From: Candidatus Contendibacter sp.
GTDB taxonomy: Bacteria > Pseudomonadota > Gammaproteobacteria > Competibacterales > Competibacteraceae
Length of the DNA: 64,000 bases
NCBI GenBank assembly: GCA_029624675.1
Contig: JARSSP010000007.1
Coordinates: forward strand, 96,250 to 160,249
Reading direction: 5' to 3'
Position 1 is the stretch's first letter. Every line of letters begins with the position of its first letter. The notes under the pieces are model-generated. The model saw only the letters and a list, made by a program, of their open reading frames with translations, was not told the origin of the DNA and ran no database searches. The translations under genes were made by a program, and so were the position numbers. Of this stretch, positions 35,695 to 44,916 are shown piece by piece.

Positions 35695-36576
35695 GTGGCC
35701 GCTCTCAAACCCAGCCGGCGCATCCATTACTTGTTCACGGTCAACCCAACGGCGACGCTCCAGCTTGGATTGTGGGTGGCTTTGTCCATCGTCATGATGA
35801 CGGTGGATCATCGTTATCACGCGCTGGATGGGGTGCGCGACGTGTTGACGACCGCCCTTTATCCCGTCCATTCCCTGGCCCGACTGCCCACCGATTTGCA
35901 AGACTGGCTGAACGAGAATTTCGCCGGCCGCGCCGCGCTATTGGAAGAGAACGCCCAGTTGCGCGAGAAGCAGGTGTTTCTCAACGCCCAGTTGCAGAAG
36001 CTGACCACCCTGGAAGCGGAGAACCGTCGACTGCGCTCCCTGCTGGAATCGGCGGTCAACACGCCGGAGCGGGTGCTGATCGCCGAGCTGCTAGCGGTGG
36101 ATTTTGATCCGTACCGGCATCATATCCTGCTCAATCGGGGTAGCCGGCACGGCGTCCAGGTCGGCCAACCGGCGCTCGATCAACAGGGCGTCATCGGCCA
36201 GATCATCCGAACCGATCCACTGACGGCCACCGCTATTTTGATCACCGATCCCAACCACGCCTTGCCGATCCAGATCAGTCGCACCGGGGCGCGCACCCTG
36301 GCGCTGGGCACGGGTAACTTTCAGGAACTGGAACTGCCGCATATCCCCAATAACGAAGACGTCAAGGTGGGCGATCTGCTGGTGACCTCCGGGATGGGCG
36401 GACGGTTTCCGCGCGGCTATCCCGTCGGGACGGTCGCCAAGGTGGAATTCGACCCTGGCAGCCCCTTTGCCCACATCGTCGCCAAGCCGGTCGCGCAACT
36501 GGACCGCATTCGGGAAGTGCTGCTGCTGGAGAACGCGCCGGACGTCGCGCAACCCGCCAAGCCGGCGCCGCCATGA
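35695..36576 (+). CDS. mreC: Rod-shape protein MreC
   Basis: The start is GTG at 35695, four bases after mreB. The 293-residue protein has one N-terminal transmembrane segment (LQLGLWVALSIVMMTVD), a periplasmic coiled coil (LLEENAQLREKQVFLNAQLQ) and the beta-rich MreC core with NRGSRHGVQVGQPALDQQGVIGQI. It links MreB filaments to PBP2-RodA. Its stop overlaps the mreD start by four bases. Confidence 0.97.
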   Translation: MAALKPSRRIHYLFTVNPTATLQLGLWVALSIVMMTVDHRYHALDGVRDVLTTALYPVHSLARLPTDLQDWLNENFAGRAALLEENAQLREKQVFLNAQLQKLTTLEAENRRLRSLLESAVNTPERVLIAELLAVDFDPYRHHILLNRGSRHGVQVGQPALDQQGVIGQIIRTDPLTATAILITDPNHALPIQISRTGARTLALGTGNFQELELPHIPNNEDVKVGDLLVTSGMGGRFPRGYPVGTVAKVEFDPGSPFAHIVAKPVAQLDRIREVLLLENAPDVAQPAKPAPP

Positions 36577-37061
36577 CCGCGGTTCGTCACACCGGCGGTT
36601 GGGTCATCGCGAGCAGCTTTCTGTTGGCTTTTCTGGTGGCCAGCCTCCCATTATCGGGCTGGCTAGGCCGATTCTGGCCGGACTGGGTGGCGATGGTGCT
36701 GATCTATTGGTGCCTGGCATTGCCGTATCGGATCGGGATCGGCACGGGTTGGCTGGTTGGGTTGCTGGTGGACGTGGGACGCGGCGCGCTGCTGGGTCAG
36801 CATGCGCTGGCGTTCGCGACCCTGGCCTATCTGACCGTGCAGACCCATCGGCGCATTCGGGTGTTGCCGCCCTGGCGACAGGCGATCAGCGTACTGGCGT
36901 TTCTCCTGCTAAAGCAGTTCCTGGTATTCTGGATCAGCGGTGTGATCGGTTACCCGCCGCGCGATGGTTGGTATCTGGCGCCGGCGGCGGGCGGCATGAT
37001 CGGCTGGCCCCTGCTGTTCGTGATCCTGCGCGACGCGCGCCGATATTTCCAAGTCACTTGA
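36573..37061 (+). CDS. mreD: Rod-shape membrane protein MreD
   Basis: The 162-residue integral membrane protein has about five hydrophobic segments (for example VIASSFLLAFLVASLPL and WVAMVLIYWCLALPY) and the usual GWLVGLLVDVGRGALLGQHALAF motif. It belongs to the elongasome. The ATG overlaps the mreC stop, and PBP2 follows 13 bp later. Confidence 0.96.
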   Translation: MTAVRHTGGWVIASSFLLAFLVASLPLSGWLGRFWPDWVAMVLIYWCLALPYRIGIGTGWLVGLLVDVGRGALLGQHALAFATLAYLTVQTHRRIRVLPPWRQAISVLAFLLLKQFLVFWISGVIGYPPRDGWYLAPAAGGMIGWPLLFVILRDARRYFQVT

Positions 37062-37074
37062 ACCGCCCTGGCCG

Positions 37075-39015
37075 ATGACGATGAAAGCCTGGCGTCCGTT
37101 CGCCCAGCCTGCCCCCGCCGAACTGCTGGCTCGACAAAAGGACAATACCGCCGAAAGCGAGCTGTTTTTCCGACGCGCGCTGTTCGCGGTGTTCGCGGTG
37201 TTTCTGGGATTGCTGGCGGTGGCGGGCCGGCTGGTGTATTTGCAGGTGCTCAACCACGAACGGTTTACCCTGCTGGCCGACGGCAACCGGATCCGCTTGC
37301 AACCCTTGCCGCCGACCCGTGGCTTCATTTTCGACCGCAACGGGGTATTGCTGGCCGACAATCTGGCGTCCTACCATTTGGAGATCACCCGCGAGCAGGC
37401 TAAGGACCTGGACGCCACCCTGGCGGAATTGCGTCAGCACATCGAATTGACCGACGCCGACATCGAACGATTTCGCAAGCTGGCCCGGCGCGCGCCGCCC
37501 TACACCGGCGTGCCGTTGCGCTTCCGGCTGACCGATGAGGAGATCGCCCGGCTGGCCATCGACCTGTACCGGCTGCCGGGGGTGGAGATCAAGGCCGATC
37601 TGACCCGTCGCTATCCGCTGGGACCCCTGGGCGTTCACGCCATCGGTTATGTCGGCCGCATCGACGAAACCGAGATGAGCAAGCTCGATCCCGGTCAGTA
37701 CAGCGGTAGCACCCATATCGGCAAAACCGGGGTGGAACGCTCCTACGAGGATGTACTGCGCGGGCGCACCGGCTGGCGGGAAGTCGAGACCAACGCCGAC
37801 GGCCGACCGCTGCGGGTGCTCAGCCGTACCCCACCGACGCCCGGTCAGAATCTCTATCTCTCCATCGACATCCGCTTGCAGGCGGTCGCGGAGAAAGTGC
37901 TGGAAGGCTACAACGGCGCCATCGTCGCCCTCGACCCACGCAACGGCGAAATCCTGGCCTTGGCCAGCCAGCCGGTTTACGATCCTAATCCGTTCGTCAA
38001 CGGTATTGACTTCGCCTCCTATCGAACGCTGAACACTTCCAAGGACAAGCCGCTCCTCAACCGCGCCCTGCGCGGGATTTATCCGCCCGGCTCCACCATC
38101 AAGCCGCTGATGGCCTTGGCCGGGCTGGAATACGGGATCGTCAACCGCAACAGCGGGGTGTTTTGCCCCGGGTTCTTCCGGCTGCCGGGCTCAAGCCACC
38201 GCTTTCGCGACTGGAAGCGCGGTGGCCACGGCAGCGTCGGTATGGACCGTGCCATCGCCCAGTCCTGCGATGTGTACTTTTACAATCTGGCGTTGAATCT
38301 GGGCATCGACCGCATGCATGAATTCCTGGACCGGTTCAGCATGGGGCGGCCGACCGGCGTCGATTTGCCCGGTGAGAAAGGGGCGTTGCTACCGTCCGAC
38401 GAGTGGAAGCGCAAAGTGCAAAAACAGCCGTGGTTTGCTGGCGATAGCCTTAGCGCCGGTATCGGTCAGGGTTATTTTCTGGCCACGCCGTTGCAATTGG
38501 CGCACGCGGTCGCCGTCATCTCCCAGCAGGGCGGGAATTTCAAACCGCGGGTGCTGTACGCCACCGAGCATCCCGGCACTCGGGTGAAGACGGTCGAAGC
38601 GCCGCGGCCACTGCCGCCGGTCACGGTCAAGAATCCCCGCTTCTGGGATGCGGTGATCACGGGCATGATCCATGTGGTCGAGGGCGGCACCGCCCACAAA
38701 ATCGGTGTGGGCGCCAAGTATCGGATCGCGGGCAAGACCGGCACCGCCCAGGTGTTTACCCTGGGCCAGAGCGAGAAATACAACGCCAAGCATCTGGCCA
38801 AGCATCTGTTGGATCATGCGTTGTTCGTCGCCTTCGCTCCGGTCGAGGACCCACGTATCGCCGTGGCGGTGATCGCCGAACACGGCGGTGGGGGCAGCGC
38901 CACCGCCGCGCCGCTGGCGCGCAAGGTCATGGATGCCTGGCTGCTGAACAAATACGACGATGCCGTGACCACCAGGATTCAAGCCGCCGAGGACGATCCG
39001 CCGCGTGGAGAGTAA
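37075..39015 (+). CDS. mrdA: Penicillin-binding protein 2 (elongasome transpeptidase)
   Basis: The 646-residue class B PBP cross-links lateral peptidoglycan. It has one N-terminal membrane anchor (LFAVFAVFLGLLAVAGRLVYLQV), the pedestal domain with PPTRGFIFDRNG, and the transpeptidase domain with Ser340 in PPGSTIKPL, a SCD motif in IAQSCDVYFYN and KTGTA near residue 554. Two ATG codons (37075 and 37081) are possible starts. Its stop overlaps the rodA start. Confidence 0.97.
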   Translation: MTMKAWRPFAQPAPAELLARQKDNTAESELFFRRALFAVFAVFLGLLAVAGRLVYLQVLNHERFTLLADGNRIRLQPLPPTRGFIFDRNGVLLADNLASYHLEITREQAKDLDATLAELRQHIELTDADIERFRKLARRAPPYTGVPLRFRLTDEEIARLAIDLYRLPGVEIKADLTRRYPLGPLGVHAIGYVGRIDETEMSKLDPGQYSGSTHIGKTGVERSYEDVLRGRTGWREVETNADGRPLRVLSRTPPTPGQNLYLSIDIRLQAVAEKVLEGYNGAIVALDPRNGEILALASQPVYDPNPFVNGIDFASYRTLNTSKDKPLLNRALRGIYPPGSTIKPLMALAGLEYGIVNRNSGVFCPGFFRLPGSSHRFRDWKRGGHGSVGMDRAIAQSCDVYFYNLALNLGIDRMHEFLDRFSMGRPTGVDLPGEKGALLPSDEWKRKVQKQPWFAGDSLSAGIGQGYFLATPLQLAHAVAVISQQGGNFKPRVLYATEHPGTRVKTVEAPRPLPPVTVKNPRFWDAVITGMIHVVEGGTAHKIGVGAKYRIAGKTGTAQVFTLGQSEKYNAKHLAKHLLDHALFVAFAPVEDPRIAVAVIAEHGGGGSATAAPLARKVMDAWLLNKYDDAVTTRIQAAEDDPPRGE

Positions 39016-40168
39016 TCAAACATTCGCATCGGGTCGGATTGGATCGTTATTGTTAACGGACGACCGCATACAGGAGAGCAACGGCAAGTTGTTCAAGCTG
39101 ATCTACCTCGATCCGCTGCTGCTGGTAGGGTTGCTAGCGGTGTCGGGCCTAGGGCTGATGATGCTCTATAGCGCCGGGCAGCGGAGTCTGGACCTGGTGC
39201 TGGGGCAAGGCATGCGGCTGGGATTGGGGTTCGCCATCATGCTGACGCTGGCGCAACTGCCACCGCGTTACTTCCGGTTCTGGTCGCCGTGGATCTATTT
39301 GGTCGGCGTGATATTGCTGTTGGCGGTCATGGTGGCCGGCGACATTTCCAAGGGCGCGCGGCGTTGGTTGGATCTGGGAGTGGTGCGGTTTCAGCCCTCG
39401 GAGATCATGAAACTCGCGGTGCCGATGATGATGGCGTGGTTCTTCGCCGACAAACCCTTGCCGCCGCGCTGGTGGCATCTGTTGGGTGGGGCGCTGGTCA
39501 CCGTGATCCCCTTTATCCTGATCGCCGAGCAGCCAGACCTAGGCACGGCCCTGGTGGTGGGCTGCGCCGGTGCCTTCGCGTTGTTCCTGGCGGGCCTGAG
39601 CTGGTGGCTCCTGCTGGGGCTAGCCGGGGTGTTGGGCGCGGTGGTCCCGCTGTTCTGGGTTTACGTCATGCACGACTACCAGCGCCAGCGGGTGCTGACC
39701 TTCCTGAACCCGGAAAGCGATCCGCTGGGGGCGGGCTACCACATCATCCAGTCCAAGATCGCCATCGGGTCAGGTGGCATCTACGGCAAGGGTTGGTTGA
39801 ACGGCACCCAGTCGCATCTGGATTTTCTGCCGGAAGGTTCGACCGATTTCATTTTCGCCGCGTTTTCCGAGGAGTTCGGCCTGATCGGCGCCTGTTTGCT
39901 GCTGGTTTTGTACTTCTTCATCATTGCCCGTGGCCTGTACATGGCCAGCCGGGCGCCCGATACCTACACTCGGCTGCTGGCCGGTAGTCTCATTTTAATT
40001 TTTTTCCTCTATGCTTTCGTAAATTCCGGCATGGTGTCCGGTCTGTTGCCGGTGGTGGGCTTGCCGTTGCCGCTGTTCAGCTATGGCGGAACCTCCCTGG
40101 TCACGCTCATGGCCGGCTTTGGCATGATGATGAGCGTCTATACCCACCGCCGGACGCCGACGCGATGA
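39005..40168 (+). CDS. rodA: Rod-shape glycosyltransferase RodA
   Basis: The SEDS-family polymerase makes glycan strands with PBP2. The 387-residue frame from the GTG at 39005 has about ten transmembrane segments and the motifs GARRWLDLGVVRFQPSE, AEQPDLGTALVV and GVLPVVGLPLPL-like SGLLPVVGLPLPLFSYGG near the end. The N-terminal 30 residues are unusual for RodA, so a start nearer LFKLIYLDPLLL is possible. It overlaps mrdA by 11 bases. Confidence 0.96.
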   Translation: MESNQTFASGRIGSLLLTDDRIQESNGKLFKLIYLDPLLLVGLLAVSGLGLMMLYSAGQRSLDLVLGQGMRLGLGFAIMLTLAQLPPRYFRFWSPWIYLVGVILLLAVMVAGDISKGARRWLDLGVVRFQPSEIMKLAVPMMMAWFFADKPLPPRWWHLLGGALVTVIPFILIAEQPDLGTALVVGCAGAFALFLAGLSWWLLLGLAGVLGAVVPLFWVYVMHDYQRQRVLTFLNPESDPLGAGYHIIQSKIAIGSGGIYGKGWLNGTQSHLDFLPEGSTDFIFAAFSEEFGLIGACLLLVLYFFIIARGLYMASRAPDTYTRLLAGSLILIFFLYAFVNSGMVSGLLPVVGLPLPLFSYGGTSLVTLMAGFGMMMSVYTHRRTPTR

Positions 40169-40199
40169 CCGCCACTCTGGCCCACGATGAGACGAACGA

Positions 40200-41324
40200 G
40201 TGAAGCGTCTGTATCTGTTCGGTATTGCCTTGCTGTTGAGCGCTTGCGCGCCGCCGGCCCCGGTCCGGCCGGCATCGGACCTCGCCAACCAACCCTCCAC
40301 GCCCGCCGGCCCCTTGGCCGAGACACCCCCGTCCAGTTCTTCCCCCGCCGACGCCGGCCAGCCGCTGGCCCGCCGCGCCGACGTGCAAGCTTTCATCCGC
40401 GAGATGGTGGTCCGGCACGGCTTCAATGCGGCGCGGTTGCAGGCGGTGTTCGGTCGCGCCCACGCCCAGCCCAGCATCATCGCCGCCATGTCCCGCCCGG
40501 CCGAGGCTAAGCCTTGGTATGCCTATCGGGCGATTTTCGTCAATCCCAAGCGCGTCCAGGGCGGGGTGGAATTCTGGCGGGCCAACCAAGCGGCGCTGGC
40601 CCGGGCCGAGCGAGTCCACGGCGTGCCGCCGGAAATCGTGGTCGCCATCATCGGGGTGGAAACCCAGTACGGCGGTAACATGGGCAAATACCGGGTACTG
40701 GAAGCCCTGTCCACCCTGGCCTTCGACTATCCCCGGCGAGCGGATTATTTCCGCAAGGAGCTGGAAAACTTCCTGCTGCTGACTCGGGCGGAGGGCATCG
40801 ATCCGCTGACTCCGCGCGGGTCTTACGCCGGAGCGATGGGCTACGGCCAGTTCATGCCCAGCAGCTTCCGCTCCTACGCGGTGGATTTCGACGGCGACGG
40901 TCACCGCGACCTGTGGCGCAATTCCCGCGACGCCATCGGCAGCGTGGCGAACTACTTCAAAGAGCACGGCTGGCGGACCGGCGAGCCGGTCGCCGTGCCG
41001 GCCCGGGTCAGCGGCGCGGCCTGGCCGGCCCTGGTCAGTCGCAAGCTGGGTCAACCCCAGTACAGTGTCGCCAGCCTGCAAGCTCGGGGTGTCCTGCCCG
41101 AAGGACCGGTCGGCGGTGGCCAGGCGGCGATGCTGCTGGAATTTCAGGGCCAGGAAGGGCCGGAGTATTGGTTGGGGTTCGGCAATTTCTACGTTATCAC
41201 CCGCTATAACCATAGTCAGTTGTACGCCATGGCGGTGTACCAACTGGGCCAGGAAATCCGCGAGCGTTATGAGCGGCCTTATGCCGGCGCCCCCGTGCCG
41301 GAACGCATGACTCGCGCTGATTGA
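40200..41324 (+). CDS. mltB: Membrane-bound lytic murein transglycosylase B
   Basis: The gene starts with GTG at 40200. A lipoprotein signal (YLFGIALLLSAC, with lipobox LLSAC) anchors it in the outer membrane. After a Pro/Ala-rich linker, the lysozyme-like domain has IIGVETQYGGNMG with the catalytic Glu, and GYGQFMPSSFRSYAVDFDGDG with the calcium-site-like loop. Length (374 residues) fits MltB. It cleaves peptidoglycan strands, leaving 1,6-anhydro ends. Confidence 0.95.
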   Translation: MKRLYLFGIALLLSACAPPAPVRPASDLANQPSTPAGPLAETPPSSSSPADAGQPLARRADVQAFIREMVVRHGFNAARLQAVFGRAHAQPSIIAAMSRPAEAKPWYAYRAIFVNPKRVQGGVEFWRANQAALARAERVHGVPPEIVVAIIGVETQYGGNMGKYRVLEALSTLAFDYPRRADYFRKELENFLLLTRAEGIDPLTPRGSYAGAMGYGQFMPSSFRSYAVDFDGDGHRDLWRNSRDAIGSVANYFKEHGWRTGEPVAVPARVSGAAWPALVSRKLGQPQYSVASLQARGVLPEGPVGGGQAAMLLEFQGQEGPEYWLGFGNFYVITRYNHSQLYAMAVYQLGQEIRERYERPYAGAPVPERMTRAD

Positions 41325-41400
41325 GTCATCCTGAAAATCCACGACAACTGTACCGTTCGGGCGCGCCACGGCGCGTTCTCGGTAAAGGGGAGGAATTTTT

Positions 41401-42558
41401 ATGGCCAAATCTTCTTGGAGCCACGCCGTGGTTTGGGTTTCGTTGGCGGGCGCGCTGGCCGGCTGTAGCACCGTTCCCGACAGTCAGCGGCCAGCGAGCC
41501 CGCTCGCGGACGCCGAACCGCCCAGCCGCGAGCTCGTGCCCCAGGCCGAACCGCCCAGCCGCACCGGTAATGCCGATACCTATGTAGTGTTCGGCCGACG
41601 TTACCGAGTCAAGGAAACCAGTGCCGGCTATCGGGAACAGGGCACGGCCTCTTGGTATGGCTGGGAATTTCATGGCCGCAAGACCTCCAGTGGTCCGCCC
41701 TTCAATATGTTCGACCTGACCGCCGCTCACAAGAGCCTGCCGCTGCCCACCTATGTGCGAGTCACCAATCTGGACAATGGGCTCAGCGCCATAGTCAAGG
41801 TCACCGATCGTGGACCTTTCGTCGGGACGCGGCTCATTGATTTATCCTACGCCGCCGCCGACCGGTTGGGGATGCTGGATCGGGGCACCGCCCCGGTGGA
41901 GATCGTCGCCCTGGAGCCTTATCAGTTTCTGCCGAAACTGGCCGCCTACCGGGCCGAACAGCGGGAATTGTTGGCCAGCCGCGCGGCGCGGGCGCAACCC
42001 AAGATGGAAATTGCCGAGATCGAGTTCGCCCGGGCCGCGCCGATTCGGCCTTCGACGCAGGTACCGGGTTTGCCGCCCGCGCGACTGGCGCGAGCGGACG
42101 CGGAGCCGCGGAACGCGCCGCCGACGGTGGTGAAACCCGCGAACGTGAAATTGGCGCGAGCGGACGTGGAGCGTAACCCGACCCCAATGAGGACGGCGCC
42201 GAGAGTGGCGCCGGCGCTGGAGCGGAACGCACCGCCCACGATGGCGAGGACGCCGATGCGGTTGGCGTTGGCGAATGTGGAGCGGAACGCCGCGCCGCCC
42301 GCGATGATGACGAAGACGATGAGTGTCAAGCCAGCCAAGGCCGAGGATAACCGCAAGCCGGCGCAGGGGAACATCCGCCCGTCGTCCGTCACGCCGGCGG
42401 CAAAGGGGAGGGAAGCGGCGGCCAAGCCCCCCGTTCCAGCCGCCAACGCCAACCGTCCGAGTAAGCCAGTTGCACCGCGCCAGGCCAGCGAGTCCAAGCC
42501 AGCGCCGGTTCGGTTGGCCAGCCTGAAGGTTAATCGGTCGCGCGGCGTCGTCGATTGA
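41401..42558 (+). CDS. rlpA: Septal-ring lytic transglycosylase RlpA family, with low-complexity tail
   Basis: GGGGAGGA precedes the ATG. The signal ends in a lipobox (LAGALAGCS). The double-psi beta-barrel is complete: GTASWYGWEFHGRKTSSGP, TAAHKSLPLPTYVRVTNL and VKVTDRGPFVGTRLIDLSYAAA, with the catalytic Glu/Asp region intact. RlpA proteins usually end in a SPOR domain that binds denuded glycan; here the C-terminal 190 residues are instead Ala/Pro/Arg-rich with repeated RADAEPRN- and ANVERNA-like units. It follows mltB in the envelope cluster. Confidence 0.9.
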   Translation: MAKSSWSHAVVWVSLAGALAGCSTVPDSQRPASPLADAEPPSRELVPQAEPPSRTGNADTYVVFGRRYRVKETSAGYREQGTASWYGWEFHGRKTSSGPPFNMFDLTAAHKSLPLPTYVRVTNLDNGLSAIVKVTDRGPFVGTRLIDLSYAAADRLGMLDRGTAPVEIVALEPYQFLPKLAAYRAEQRELLASRAARAQPKMEIAEIEFARAAPIRPSTQVPGLPPARLARADAEPRNAPPTVVKPANVKLARADVERNPTPMRTAPRVAPALERNAPPTMARTPMRLALANVERNAAPPAMMTKTMSVKPAKAEDNRKPAQGNIRPSSVTPAAKGREAAAKPPVPAANANRPSKPVAPRQASESKPAPVRLASLKVNRSRGVVD

Positions 42559-42582
42559 GGCGAAACGACCGTCCGGTTTCCA

Positions 42583-42600
42583 CCCCAGGCCGGCCTGGGG
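42583..42600. terminator. Perfect GC palindrome after rlpA
   Basis: CCCCAGGCCGGCCTGGGG is an 18-base perfect palindrome 24 bases after the rlpA stop. It has no T-tract after it, so termination would need help, but the position between two transcription units is suitable. Confidence 0.4.
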
Positions 42601-42624
42601 AAGGGAATTCCGTGGCCGGGCGGT

Positions 42625-42654
42625 TTGTTTTCAGGCTGGATTTCTCGCTAGAAT
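42625..42654 (+). promoter_or_regulatory. Candidate dacA promoter
   Basis: TTGTTT (42625-42630) and TAGAAT (42649-42654) stand 18 bases apart, about 40 bases before the dacA start and after the palindrome. Confidence 0.45.
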
Positions 42655-42694
42655 CCCCGCCAACGAGCTTGCCACCACCAAAGACCGCCGCGAC

Positions 42695-43864
42695 ATGCCG
42701 TATCCAAACGTAGTCCGTACCCTATTGTTGCCGTTTCTCGTCTTTGCGCTGCTGACGCTGGGCTGGACCCCCGCCTGGGCCGAGTCCATCCCACCGTTGT
42801 CACCGTTGCCAGTGCGCGGGTATATCCTGATGGATTATCAGAGTGGCAACGTGTTGGCGCAGGACAAGAGCGACGAGCGGATGGAACCGGCCAGCATCAC
42901 CAAGCTGATGACCGCCTATGTCATTTACAAGGCGCTGAAATCGGGAAAAATTCACCTCAACGATCAGATCACCATCAGCGAAAAGGCCTGGCGCACGTCC
43001 GGCTCCAAGATGTTCGTCAAGCTTGGTGCCCAGGTGTCGGTGGACGATCTGCTGAGGGGCATGGTGGTGCAATCCGGCAACGACGCCACCGTGGCGCTGG
43101 CCGAGCACGTGGCCGGTTCCGAGGAAACCTTCGTCAAGCTGATGAACCAGGAAGCGGAGCGGCTGGGGCTGAAGAACAGCCATTTCACCAACGCGCCAGG
43201 TATGCCCGATCCCAATCATTACATGTCCGCCCGCGACATCGCTACCCTGGCGCGGGCGCTGATCCGCGACTTTCCCGACCAGTATCCCCGCTATGCGGAG
43301 CGCAGCTTCAAGTACAACAACATCGAGCAGCAAAACCGAAACCGGTTGTTGCTGACGGACCCCTCGGTGGACGGCGTCAAGACCGGTCACACCGAAACCG
43401 CCGGTTATTGTCTGGTATCCTCGGCCAAGCGCAACGACACCCGGTTGATCGGCGTGGTGCTGGGCGCCCAGAAGGAGAAGGACCGATTTCAGGCCAGCAA
43501 GACCCTGCTCGACTACGGCTTCAGCTTCTTCGAAAGCCGCAAGCTGCACGACGCCAACGCCCCCGTCGTGACGACTCGAATCTGGAAGGGCCAGGACAAC
43601 CAACTGCCCCTGGGCGTGGCTCATCCGCTGTACGTCACCGTGCCCAAGGGCCAGGCCGCCCAGGTCAGCACCACGACCACGGTGCAGCCGACCATCATCG
43701 CGCCGATCCAGAAGGATCAACCGTTGGGCGAGATCATGGTCAAGCTGGGGGATCAGGAGGTCAGCAAGACGCCGCTGGTGGCGCTGAAGGACGTGCCGGA
43801 GAGCGGCTGGTTCGGGCGGATGATCGACGCGATTCTGCTGTTCTTCCACTCCCTGTTCAGTTGA
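42695..43864 (+). CDS. dacA: D-alanyl-D-alanine carboxypeptidase (PBP5/6 type)
   Basis: This enzyme trims the terminal D-Ala of muropeptides. A cleavable signal peptide (up to ...TPAWA) is followed by the catalytic SITK at residues 67-70, SGN near 126 and KTGHT near 229, then the second beta domain. The C-terminus WFGRMIDAILLFFHSLFS is the amphipathic membrane anchor of this family. 389 residues is a normal length. ybeD follows 22 bp later. Confidence 0.96.
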   Translation: MPYPNVVRTLLLPFLVFALLTLGWTPAWAESIPPLSPLPVRGYILMDYQSGNVLAQDKSDERMEPASITKLMTAYVIYKALKSGKIHLNDQITISEKAWRTSGSKMFVKLGAQVSVDDLLRGMVVQSGNDATVALAEHVAGSEETFVKLMNQEAERLGLKNSHFTNAPGMPDPNHYMSARDIATLARALIRDFPDQYPRYAERSFKYNNIEQQNRNRLLLTDPSVDGVKTGHTETAGYCLVSSAKRNDTRLIGVVLGAQKEKDRFQASKTLLDYGFSFFESRKLHDANAPVVTTRIWKGQDNQLPLGVAHPLYVTVPKGQAAQVSTTTTVQPTIIAPIQKDQPLGEIMVKLGDQEVSKTPLVALKDVPESGWFGRMIDAILLFFHSLFS

Positions 43865-43886
43865 GCGCCCACGGAAGGGAACCGGC

Positions 43887-44150
43887 ATGAACGATGACTC
43901 CCTGTTGCAATTCCCCTGCGATTTTCCCATCAAGGTCATGGGCATGGGGGATTCCGGATTCCGGGCATTGGTGATGGATCTGGTGCGTCGGCGCGCGCCC
44001 GATCTGGACGAGACCCAAGTGCGGGTACGGGACAGCCGAGCCGGTCGCTACCAATCGGTGACGGTGGTGGTGAATGCCCGCGCCCGCGCGCAGTTGGATG
44101 CCATCTACCAGGATCTTAGCGAGCATCCCCAAATCAAGCTGGTGCTGTAA
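43887..44150 (+). CDS. ybeD: YbeD/DUF493 family protein
   Basis: The 87-residue ACT-like-fold protein (LLQFPCDFPIKVMGM at the start, YQSVTVVVNARARAQLDAIY in the middle) lies, as in most gammaproteobacteria, between dacA and lipB. The function is not firmly known; the conserved position suggests a link to lipoylation or to lipB expression. Confidence 0.93.
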   Translation: MNDDSLLQFPCDFPIKVMGMGDSGFRALVMDLVRRRAPDLDETQVRVRDSRAGRYQSVTVVVNARARAQLDAIYQDLSEHPQIKLVL

Positions 44151-44158
44151 TCCCGGGC

Positions 44159-44830
44159 ATGACCGTGCCCGCTCCGCGTTTTGAGCCCCTGCTATTCCGC
44201 CGTCTGGGCCGCCGCGAATATGGCCCGGTATTCGACGCGATGCGAGCATTCACCGAGGCGCGCGTTGCGAAAACGCTGGACGAACTGTGGGCGGTGGAAC
44301 ATCCGCCGGTGTTCACCCAGGGCTTGGCGGGCAAGGCGGAACATCTGCTGGCGCCGGGCGATATTCCTGTCATTCGGGTGGATCGCGGGGGGCAGGTCAC
44401 TTACCATGGTCCGGGGCAGGTGGTGGTGTATTGTCTGCTCGACGTGCGCCGACTGGGATTGAGCGTGCGGGCGCTGGTAACAGTGCTGGAACAGTCGGTG
44501 ATCGAACTGCTCGCCGACTTGGGTATCGTCGCCCATGCTCGCTCTGACGCACCGGGCGTTTATGTCGAAGACGCCAAGGTGGCCTCGCTGGGGCTGCGCA
44601 TTCGGCAGGGTCGCTCCTATCACGGCCTGTGCCTCAACGTCGCGATGGATTTGGAGCCGTTCACCCGCATCAATCCCTGCGGTTATCCAGGTCTGCGGGT
44701 GACTCAGTTGCGCGATCTCGGCATCGACCTTAGCCTGGACGCCGCCGCTGGGGAGTTGTTGCTGAATCTGGGTCGCCGACTTGGCTATGCCCGCTTCGAC
44801 GACGCCAAGGGTCTACCTGTCCTGCCTTGA
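44159..44830 (+). CDS. lipB: Octanoyl-ACP:protein N-octanoyltransferase LipB
   Basis: LipB moves the octanoyl group from ACP to lipoyl domains. Family marks in the 223-residue protein are [17 protein letters not shown] near residue 78, the Lys in KVASLGLRI near 140 and the Cys in NPCGYPGL near 178, the catalytic pair. It starts eight bases after ybeD and precedes lipA. Confidence 0.96.
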   Translation: MTVPAPRFEPLLFRRLGRREYGPVFDAMRAFTEARVAKTLDELWAVEHPPVFTQGLAGKAEHLLAPGDIPVIRVDRGGQVTYHGPGQVVVYCLLDVRRLGLSVRALVTVLEQSVIELLADLGIVAHARSDAPGVYVEDAKVASLGLRIRQGRSYHGLCLNVAMDLEPFTRINPCGYPGLRVTQLRDLGIDLSLDAAAGELLLNLGRRLGYARFDDAKGLPVLP

Positions 44831-44916
44831 TCCTGATGTTCAGCGTTGGGGTGAATTTCAGGGTATCTATCACTGTCCAATTCGATTGTTCGCCACCGTC
44901 CGCCCAGGAACCGTTC

